The notes under the pieces: generated by a model
Database searches by the model: none
Told to the model about the DNA's origin: nothing
Seen by the model: only the letters and a program-made list of their open reading frames with translations
Part shown: piece by piece, positions 1 to 6,054 of the stretch
How positions within the stretch are numbered: position 1 is the first letter of the stretch
Layout of the letters: each line of letters begins with the position of its first letter
Translations under genes and position numbers: made by a program
Source: an uncultured Bacteroidales bacterium
GTDB taxonomy: Bacteria > Bacteroidota > Bacteroidia > Bacteroidales > UBA932
Reading direction: 5' to 3'
Length of the DNA: 14,475 nt
NCBI GenBank assembly: GCA_946405645.1
Contig: CAMJHW010000022.1
Coordinates: forward strand, 1 to 14,475

Positions 1-55
1 TGCCGCCTCTGCGGTCATCGACGTTGGTGCTTTCTCTTCTGCCGTCGAGTTTCAT
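1..55 (-). CDS. YpfJ-type neutral zinc metallopeptidase, 5' end only (runs off the left edge)
   Basis: An ATG at 55-53 on the minus strand opens a frame of 18 codons that is still open at the window edge. The residues read MKLDGRRESTNVDDRRGG. This closely resembles the conserved opening of the putative neutral zinc metallopeptidase family (PF04228; E. coli YpfJ begins in the same way with a GRRES.NV.DRR pattern). The catalytic HExxH region would lie outside the window, so the assignment rests on this N-terminal signature alone. In the family this segment is followed by a glycine-rich stretch and a membrane anchor. The start lies 20 bp after the stop of the beta-barrel gene on the same strand, so the two are probably co-transcribed. 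No strong ribosome binding site is visible, as is usual in Bacteroidota. Confidence 0.7.
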   Translation of the reverse strand, partial: MKLDGRRESTNVDDRRGG

Positions 56-75
56 GTGTTTTCGCTTTTAAGGGA

Positions 76-726
76 TTAGAAAAGGAGTGCGAGGCCGACA
101 ACGATGCGGCTGCGGTTCAGGCTGTAACCCCTGTCCTTGGTGGAGCCGTCGTCGTTCTTGCCCTTGATGCCGGCGCCGAACTGGTCGAGGCAGCCGTAGT
201 CATAGCCGACGCTTATGCGGAACATGTTGTTGACGACAGCGCCGATATTGGCTCCGAGCTTGATGTCGAAACGGCTGAGATACTCGTGCTTGTAGAGGTC
301 GGTCTTGAGGAGGTCGACACCCAGGGGCTTGATGGTCGAGGACAGGCCGCAAACGAAGGTAGGTCCAACGTTAACGAAACCGCTGAGGCCGCTGCCTACG
401 GGAACGGAGAAACCGGCCTTGACAGGGATGTTGAGAGCGTGCTCGGTCATATCTCCGGAGAGGACGGAAAGGGAGGGAACGGATACATTGCCGGTCAGGA
501 AGGAATAATAGAGTCCGGTGCTGATGCCGAAACCTTCACCTTCGTTGATGTCATATCCGAATCCTGCGTAGAAGCCGTTCAGCGCACCCATGCTGTTGGA
601 GGAGTCGCCGATCTTGACTTTATTGGTTTCATTGATGTAGCCGGCTCCGACGGAGACCTGGGCGAAAGCTGATGTGCCGATGAGCATCATCGATGCCGCA
701 AAGGCGATAGAGAGTAATCTTTTCAT
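76..726 (-). CDS. Small outer-membrane beta-barrel protein (OmpA-like / porin superfamily)
   Basis: The protein has 216 residues. I chose the ATG at 726 because it opens a classical signal peptide: MKRLL, then a hydrophobic core, then an AFA|Q cleavage site near residue 22. The open frame extends further upstream to 978, but that part runs through the divergent promoter region and the neighbouring gene. The mature chain alternates hydrophobic and polar residues, is rich in Gly, Tyr, Phe and Val (for example GFYAGFGYDI and FRISVGYDYG), and ends in RIVVGLALLF. The terminal aromatic residue is typical of barrels recognised by the BAM complex. The size fits an eight-stranded barrel of the outer membrane beta-barrel family (PF13568/PF13505-like). 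No peptidoglycan-binding OmpA domain is present. Its role is unknown; a structural or small-solute role is only inference. It is followed 20 bp downstream by the zinc metallopeptidase gene. Confidence 0.8.
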   Translation of the reverse strand: MKRLLSIAFAASMMLIGTSAFAQVSVGAGYINETNKVKIGDSSNSMGALNGFYAGFGYDINEGEGFGISTGLYYSFLTGNVSVPSLSVLSGDMTEHALNIPVKAGFSVPVGSGLSGFVNVGPTFVCGLSSTIKPLGVDLLKTDLYKHEYLSRFDIKLGANIGAVVNNMFRISVGYDYGCLDQFGAGIKGKNDDGSTKDRGYSLNRSRIVVGLALLF

Positions 727-753
727 AATCATTTCTCTTGTTGTTAGACTCCA

Positions 754-761
754 CAAATATA
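754..761 (-). promoter_or_regulatory. -7 promoter element for the beta-barrel gene
   Basis: On the minus strand this reads TATATTTG, an exact match to the Bacteroidota -7 consensus TAnnTTTG. It lies 27 bp upstream of the chosen ATG at 726, a normal leader distance. I see no clear -33 TTTG at the usual spacing. It mirrors the element at 774-781. Confidence 0.55.
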
Positions 762-773
762 TGAAAAAATGAT

Positions 774-781
774 TATATTTG
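774..781 (+). promoter_or_regulatory. -7 promoter element for the URO-D-fold lipoprotein gene
   Basis: This reads TATATTTG, an exact TAnnTTTG match, 27 bp upstream of the ATG at 809. The predicted transcript would start at about 788, giving a leader of about 20 nt. That also argues against a TTG start at 779, which lies inside this element. A good -33 element is not visible. Confidence 0.5.
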
Positions 782-808
782 AACACTTCACCGATTAAAA
801 GCAATACT

Positions 809-1819
809 ATGAATCCTCGTGCGCGCATCATTCTCATCGCGTTGGCTGTCCTCTCAACGCTCGCAACCATCTCCTGTTCCAAGGTCCCGTCCAGCAAGAA
901 AGAGATAATGGACCGTTTCATTGCCGGGACGCTTCCGGCCAAGTATGCTCCCGCGGCGTTCTTCGTCCATTTCGCCAATGACCAGAAGGTCGGAGAGGCT
1001 GCAGTGCAGGCCCACCTCGACTATTTCCACGAGATCAACCCCGACATCCTCAAGGTCCAGTTCGAGCAGTTCGCTCCGCGCATCAGGGATCTGGAGGTGC
1101 GTGACGACTGGATGCCGGAGGACTATTACCGTCCTACGGTGGAGATCATCAAGAGGCTTCAGGAGGAGGCCGGCGCCGACACATATGTGCTTCCGACCGT
1201 CTATAGCACTTTCCAGGTGACGACGCAGTCTCTGGGCCGCCGCATAATCCAGGCCGCCACTGAACAGCCGGAGGCTTTCAAGAGCGTCCTGGAGTGCTAC
1301 ACCCGCGCTCTGATCTGGTTCGTCAAGGAGTGCAAGGCAGTTGGCATAGAAGGCTTCTACATGCCCACCCAAGGCGGGGAGACCAAGTTCTACGAAGTCC
1401 CGGGATTCTACGAGACCTTCATCCGTCCCTACGACCTTGCGGTGATGAACGAATGCTGCAAGGATACCAAGGTGAACATCCTCCATATTTGCGACTGGGA
1501 GGGCACATACGACGACCTGACACGCTTCGCGGACTATCCCGGCCAGATCGTCAATACTCCCATGACCGTCGACGGCAAGCCGTTCAGCCTGGCCGATGCG
1601 GTCGAACTCTTCGGACGCCCCGTGCTCGGCGGTTTCAACCGTCAGACGGAGATCCTTTCCGCTCCTGCGGAAACGATAGCCGGGATGACTAAGGAAATCC
1701 TTTCCAACGGCCCTGCCGGGAAGATCATGATCGGTGCGGACTGCACAGTCTCCTCAGCCCCTCACGAGAATCTTCAGGCTGCTGTCTCCACTGCCCACGG
1801 AACCAAAGCGGGCAAGTAA
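809..1819 (+). CDS. Exported lipoprotein of the uroporphyrinogen decarboxylase / MtaA-CmuA methyltransferase superfamily
   Basis: The protein has 336 residues from the ATG at 809. A TTG at 779 is in frame but overlaps the -7 promoter element. Residues 1-22 form a signal peptide (NPRAR, then a hydrophobic core ending in ATIS) before Cys23, a Bacteroidota-style lipoprotein signal. The rest matches the URO-D (PF01208) TIM barrel, with a central GIEGFYMPTQGG segment and a late GGFNRQTEIL segment. His226, Cys228 (LHICDWEG) and Cys312 (IGADCTV) reproduce the HxC...C zinc site of methylcobamide:thiol methyltransferases such as MtaA, which true HemE lacks. The arginine-rich N-terminal substrate motif of HemE is absent. 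The superfamily moves methyl groups between corrinoids and thiols or aromatic methyl ethers, or decarboxylates uroporphyrinogen, and is normally cytoplasmic. The substrate here is unknown. The gene is transcribed alone and converges on the HTCS gene. Confidence 0.75.
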   Translation: MNPRARIILIALAVLSTLATISCSKVPSSKKEIMDRFIAGTLPAKYAPAAFFVHFANDQKVGEAAVQAHLDYFHEINPDILKVQFEQFAPRIRDLEVRDDWMPEDYYRPTVEIIKRLQEEAGADTYVLPTVYSTFQVTTQSLGRRIIQAATEQPEAFKSVLECYTRALIWFVKECKAVGIEGFYMPTQGGETKFYEVPGFYETFIRPYDLAVMNECCKDTKVNILHICDWEGTYDDLTRFADYPGQIVNTPMTVDGKPFSLADAVELFGRPVLGGFNRQTEILSAPAETIAGMTKEILSNGPAGKIMIGADCTVSSAPHENLQAAVSTAHGTKAGK

Positions 1820-1839
1820 TGATCATGTAATGCTTTCTA

Positions 1840-4800
1840 TCAGCCGGTGTACTCCGAGGGGGGTACACCGAATTGTTTCTTGAACGAGGTGGAGAAGTGT
1901 GACAGGGTGTTGAATCCTGTCATGTAAGCAATCTCGGACATGTTGTACTTGCCCTCTTTCAGCAGGTTGGCTGCGTAATTGAGCTTGTAGAGCTTGAAGA
2001 ACGAACTGGGATTCTCGCCGGTGAGGCCCTTGACCTTGTAGTAGAACTTCGTGCGTGACATGCGCATCTTCTCGCTGATGCGCGTAATGTCCAGATCTGT
2101 ATCCGCAATCTCCTTCTCCATGAGTTCGTAGAGGTCTTTCAGGAAGGTCTTGTCCCTCGGGCTGAGCTCCTCAGGAGCGATCTCCTCCGCTGACGTGGCT
2201 TCTCCAAGCCGGCGATGCAGTTTCTCGCGGTTCTCCAGCAAGGACTTTACCAGAGCGATCAGGTAAGCCGGCTGGAAAGGTTTTGTGACATAAGCGTCCG
2301 CGCCGACCCCCAGGCCTTCGACCTGGTTCTCGACCGCAACCTTGGCAGTAACGAGTACGACGGGGATGTGGCTCAGTTCGAGCTCGCCCTTGACTGCCTT
2401 GCAAAGGTCGTAGCCGCTCATCCCGGGCATTACAACATCACTGATGATGAGGTTAGGAACCTCCTCGGCCATGCCCTTGAGGGCAGAAGCTCCGTCGAAA
2501 TAGACGGTGACATCATAGTACGGTGACAAAAGCACCTTGACATAGTTGGCGATATCTATGTCGTCGTCGACTATTGCGATGCGCTGGCGGTCAGCTGAAT
2601 CCGGTTGTTCATGTGAAGCCGCCTCCCCGGTTTCCCTGGGAAGGATGATCCGGGGCTGGATTTCCGTACGCTCATCTTCGGTGTAGGACCCTGCGCTTAC
2701 TGGCAGGATGAAACTGAAGCGCGCTCCTCCTTCCGGGCGGTTCCAGGCACGTATGTATCCGTGATGAAGACCCGTCAGGGCACGGGAATAATATAGACCG
2801 ATACCTGAACCCTGCGTATCTCCCTGATTACCAGCCTGATAAAAACGTTCAAATATCTTCTCCTCCTGGCCTTCGGGGATGCCGCAGCCACTGTCGGTCA
2901 CGCTTATGAAGGCATACTGCGAATCGGTATCCTTCTCTGTCAGCGGGAAATCCGCAGCCGCCGTTTCGCGGGAAAGGACGTCGAACGACAGGGAGACCTT
3001 TCCTCCGGGAGGTGTGAACTTCAAGGCATTGGCCAGAAGATTCATCACTATCTTGTTGACCTTGTCTACGTCTGCCCACATGACGAAAGGTTCCTCGAGT
3101 CCGTAGGCTCCAAGTTCGATGCCTTTTGCTCCGGCGTTGTAACGGAACATGTCAAGGACAGCCCGCAGGGGAGCTACCATGTCGGTCTTGGCCACTTTCA
3201 TCTGGAGCTTGCTGTTGCCTATGCGGTTGAAGTCCAGCAGCTGGTTTACGAGACTCAGCATCCAGTCTGAATTGCGCCTTATGATACCTGCCAGTTGGCG
3301 GTCATTGCCCTTTATGCCGGGAGAATCCGCAAGTTGTGAGGCCGGTCCGGCTATCATAGTCAAAGGAGTACGGAACTCATGCGCTATGTTCGAGAAATAG
3401 TTCATCTGGATGCGCGCCAGCTCCTTTTCCTGCCGGTGTGCCGCTTCGATGCGCTCCCTTTCCATGCGTTCCTGAGCGACTTTCTCCGCCGCTTCTTCGC
3501 GAACGCGCCGGATGCGCCGGAATCCCCTCCGTGCCATACAGACAAGGGATAGTACGGCAAGGATAAGGAGGATACGGAACCACCATGTCCTGTACCATGG
3601 CGGCAGGACCTTGACGTTCAGGGCTTTCTCGGTCTCAACAATGCTCTTGTTGTTGTTGGTGATCCTTACCTTGAAAGCATACTTTCCTGCGGGGAGATTT
3701 GCATAATAGGCTTCATGGTTGTTGCCCGCGTCGACCCAATACCTGTCGAAGCCCTCCATCATATAGTAATAGTGAGTCCTCTCGTGCTCGCTGTAGTCAA
3801 GCGCGGCAAACGATATGCTGAAACCGTTCTGCCAGTTACGGATCAGGATGTCCGGACCTTTGGCGAGTTCCAGCTCTATCGGCCCTCCTTCGGCAGGGGT
3901 GACGAGACGGCTGTGGATCTTCAGGTCTTCAAAGACCAGCGGTACCGTACGTTTCTGGGATACGTCCAGGGGGTTGAACCATGTGAGTCCGTGCGTACCT
4001 CCGAAGACGAGGGTGCCGTCCGGCAGCAGGCACGAAGCCCTGTCGGAGAACTGATTGCCGCCAATGCCGTCCGCCTCGAAATAGTTGACGAATTCGCCCG
4101 TCGTCCTGTCATATTTTCCGAGGCCGTTCATCGTGGATGCCCAGATGTTGCCCTGCCTGTCCTGCTCCAGGGAGCAGATGTCCAGGCAGGGGACTCCCGG
4201 CACCCGGACCGTCGTCCCGTCCTTGACGGATCTCAGCAGTCCGTTCGCCACGGTCGCGGTCCAGATGTCTCCGCCCCCGTCCTTGAGCAGTTTGTTGGGC
4301 ACCATGACCGAACGCCGTATGCATGAATCCCTCTCTTCCTGAGAGAGTTTGCGTTCGGTAACCTCCATAGTGTAAGTGTTTACCTCGAAAAGGTCATGGT
4401 TGAAAGCCGCGGCGAACAGTTTGCCGGGCTCGTACATCATGAGGTCCGTGACAAAGGTCCACTCGTTGTCCTCCGTCAATGGGACATAGCTCACGCTGCG
4501 GTCCCCGCTATCGTATCTCATAAGCGAGGACATAGAGCCTCCTATCCAGATGACGTTCCCGTCATCTTCAACGATGGAAAGCGGATTCATCATGTCAAAG
4601 CTTTCCAATGCCTTCAGGTTCCTCCCGTCGAAACGGCACCTGACGGCCCTGAACTTGTCCGTGAAAAGCACCCAGACATCACCGTTCGAGGCCTTGAATA
4701 CTTTGGATGCCCGGATATAGCCTACATTCGAGTCCGGGACCAGGTGCGAGACTTCCACTCCAGTGATGCGCTTGCTCTCCAGGTCGTAAACGAACAGTCC

Positions 4801-5898
4801 GTCGGCCTGTGTGCATATCCACAGGCGGCCGTCCTCGCAGTACAGCGAGATGACGGTCTTGTCGGAGAAATAGTTGGTCAGGTATTTGTTGCCGTTGAAC
4901 TGGTCCGTGTAATGATACGAGACAGCGTATCCATGGTCTGCCGTTCCGAACCAGAGGTTGCTCCTGCTGTCGCGGAAAACCGTACGTACCTCGGAGGAGG
5001 GGAGGTCGAACGGGAATCCCGCTTCGTCCTGGAAGGTGACCTTCCCGGTAGTCTTGTAATAGTAGAACATTCCCTGACCGATGACCTGCAGAAGGATAGA
5101 CCTGTCATCTATGGCATATATCAGGTCGACGTCTCCTCCCATGATTCTGGACTCCCCGCGTATCGCATCCGGAAGATCCTTCCATTGCATAGCCCTTGTG
5201 TCGAACACGCTGATGCGACCCATTCCGGACATCCATAGCTCCCCGTTCCCGGTATCGCACAAGTGGTATACCATATGCGGAACGGAAATGGTTTGAAGCT
5301 TCATGAAAGTCGTCGTTTCGTAGCAGTCCAGACTGGCGCCAGTCGGCACCCATAGCCTTCCTTCCGCGTCTATGACCATGTCGGATACGAAGGCGTTCAA
5401 CTCTCGGATGACCGGTTTTGCTATCTGCTCTTCCGGGTCGTATCGGAAAAGGGAAATACCGTTGCTGAAAAGAATGTCGCCGCGCGATGTCTCCAGTATT
5501 CTGGAGATGTTGCGGTTGTCGCTGAGTATGGGCACTCTCTTGAAACACCCTTTGTCCGTATGGTAGGCCAAGCCGTTCACTGTGGCGACCCAAAGTCTTC
5601 CGTCGGCACTTTTGAAGACCGTGTTGACCTGGTTGTCCGGCAGTCCGGTCGTATCGTCGGCGCAGAAATACTGGTGGAACTCGTGTACACTGTATTTGTT
5701 GAGGCCGCGGAAGGTTGCGATCCAGATGTGTCCGTCGGCGTCTTCGGCGAAGGCGTTTACCCTCTGGTTGGAAATTCGATCGGATATCACCACGCGTTCA
5801 GGGTCCTCCTGTGGCAGGGCGTGCTTTTCCAGGGTGGTACAGGCGGCCAGAATGGACACAAAGAGCGCCAAGTATCTGATTCTCATATTATCGGTCAT
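1840..5898 (-). CDS. Hybrid two-component system regulator (HTCS) of the PUL
   Basis: This 1352-residue single-chain sensor, kinase and transcription factor has the typical length and domain order of HTCS proteins. An export signal at residues 5-20 ends in LAAC, with Cys20. Beta-propeller repeats (Reg_prop; motifs such as DGHIWIAT, DGRLWVAT, NLWFGT, NIWAST) span about 38-690. A Y_Y_Y domain follows (about 690-766), then one membrane helix (771-788) and a charged linker. HisKA has His840 in HEFRTP. HATPase_c (about 940-1058) has Asn957, DSGCGI from Asp1002, and GSGIGL. The receiver (about 1106-1225) has Asp1111-1113, phospho-acceptor Asp1154 (DVVMPGMSG) and Lys1206. An AraC-type HTH closes the protein (about 1253-1352). 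All catalytic residues look intact. The propeller should bind an oligosaccharide in the periplasm, and the HTH should activate the divergent operon at 6055. An alternative start, ATG at 5886, would fit the signal peptide equally well. Confidence 0.96.
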   Translation of the reverse strand: MTDNMRIRYLALFVSILAACTTLEKHALPQEDPERVVISDRISNQRVNAFAEDADGHIWIATFRGLNKYSVHEFHQYFCADDTTGLPDNQVNTVFKSADGRLWVATVNGLAYHTDKGCFKRVPILSDNRNISRILETSRGDILFSNGISLFRYDPEEQIAKPVIRELNAFVSDMVIDAEGRLWVPTGASLDCYETTTFMKLQTISVPHMVYHLCDTGNGELWMSGMGRISVFDTRAMQWKDLPDAIRGESRIMGGDVDLIYAIDDRSILLQVIGQGMFYYYKTTGKVTFQDEAGFPFDLPSSEVRTVFRDSRSNLWFGTADHGYAVSYHYTDQFNGNKYLTNYFSDKTVISLYCEDGRLWICTQADGLFVYDLESKRITGVEVSHLVPDSNVGYIRASKVFKASNGDVWVLFTDKFRAVRCRFDGRNLKALESFDMMNPLSIVEDDGNVIWIGGSMSSLMRYDSGDRSVSYVPLTEDNEWTFVTDLMMYEPGKLFAAAFNHDLFEVNTYTMEVTERKLSQEERDSCIRRSVMVPNKLLKDGGGDIWTATVANGLLRSVKDGTTVRVPGVPCLDICSLEQDRQGNIWASTMNGLGKYDRTTGEFVNYFEADGIGGNQFSDRASCLLPDGTLVFGGTHGLTWFNPLDVSQKRTVPLVFEDLKIHSRLVTPAEGGPIELELAKGPDILIRNWQNGFSISFAALDYSEHERTHYYYMMEGFDRYWVDAGNNHEAYYANLPAGKYAFKVRITNNNKSIVETEKALNVKVLPPWYRTWWFRILLILAVLSLVCMARRGFRRIRRVREEAAEKVAQERMERERIEAAHRQEKELARIQMNYFSNIAHEFRTPLTMIAGPASQLADSPGIKGNDRQLAGIIRRNSDWMLSLVNQLLDFNRIGNSKLQMKVAKTDMVAPLRAVLDMFRYNAGAKGIELGAYGLEEPFVMWADVDKVNKIVMNLLANALKFTPPGGKVSLSFDVLSRETAAADFPLTEKDTDSQYAFISVTDSGCGIPEGQEEKIFERFYQAGNQGDTQGSGIGLYYSRALTGLHHGYIRAWNRPEGGARFSFILPVSAGSYTEDERTEIQPRIILPRETGEAASHEQPDSADRQRIAIVDDDIDIANYVKVLLSPYYDVTVYFDGASALKGMAEEVPNLIISDVVMPGMSGYDLCKAVKGELELSHIPVVLVTAKVAVENQVEGLGVGADAYVTKPFQPAYLIALVKSLLENREKLHRRLGEATSAEEIAPEELSPRDKTFLKDLYELMEKEIADTDLDITRISEKMRMSRTKFYYKVKGLTGENPSSFFKLYKLNYAANLLKEGKYNMSEIAYMTGFNTLSHFSTSFKKQFGVPPSEYTG
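1845..1870 (+). terminator. Possible terminator hairpin for the URO-D-fold gene, inside the HTCS 3' end
   Basis: A perfect 8-bp inverted repeat, CGGTGTAC (1845-1852) and GTACACCG (1863-1870), encloses a 10-base loop. It starts 25 bp after the stop of the plus-strand gene and covers the last codons of the convergent HTCS gene. It is followed on the plus strand by the moderately T-rich AATTGTTTCTTG. There is no proper U tract, so terminator function is uncertain. Confidence 0.35.
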
Positions 5899-5921
5899 TA
5901 GTCATCGCATAAAAATAATGA

Positions 5922-5955
5922 ATTTTTGAACAAATCCGAAGATTTTTGAACAAAT
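5922..5955. promoter_or_regulatory. Perfect direct repeat, candidate HTCS operator
   Basis: ATTTTTGAACAAAT occurs twice, at 5922-5935 and 5942-5955, with a period of exactly 20 bp (about two helical turns). It sits in the divergent HTCS/PUL intergenic region, about 70 bp upstream of the predicted -7 element of the operon. AraC-family activators, including the output domains of HTCS proteins, commonly bind direct repeats with such spacing. That this HTCS binds here is inference. Confidence 0.5.
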
Positions 5956-5971
5956 GCATTTTGTGTGCGTT

Positions 5972-5991
5972 ACAAATGGAAAAGCATTTGT
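5972..5991. promoter_or_regulatory. Inverted repeat ACAAATG-N6-CATTTGT in the PUL promoter region
   Basis: Perfect 7-bp arms at 5972-5978 and 5985-5991 enclose GAAAAG. The left arm shares the ACAAAT core with both copies of the direct repeat (cores at 5930 and 5950), so the core recurs with starts 20 and 22 bp apart. The site lies 33 bp upstream of the -7 element, a position suited to an activator. Confidence 0.4.
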
Positions 5992-6024
5992 CGGCATGAA
6001 AAAACGTTTTAGTAGCCGATAGTG

Positions 6025-6032
6025 TAATTTTG
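6025..6032 (+). promoter_or_regulatory. -7 promoter element of the PUL operon
   Basis: TAATTTTG matches the Bacteroidota -7 consensus TAnnTTTG and ends 22 bp before the ATG at 6055. The expected -33 position (about 6001-6005) reads AAAAC, with no TTTG. A good -7 with a missing -33 fits a promoter that depends on an activator, here presumably the divergent HTCS. Confidence 0.5.
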
Positions 6033-6054
6033 CATCGTAACAAAGACCGTATTT

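Noticed and set aside
727..978. Upstream extension of the beta-barrel gene to a start at 978
   Set aside because: The extra 84 residues cross the promoter elements and the divergent gene's coding start. The real signal peptide begins at the ATG at 726.
854..1486. Minus-strand open frame (210 codons) antisense to the URO-D-fold gene
   Set aside because: The plus frame carries a signal peptide, superfamily motifs and zinc residues; the antisense frame shows no family features.
5888..5910. Very short upstream frames (ATG at 5910, and ATG at 5905 with five codons) before the HTCS start as a regulatory leader
   Set aside because: ATG triplets are expected by chance in such AT-rich leader DNA, there is no ribosome binding signal, and the peptides (2 and 5 codons) have no regulatory motif.
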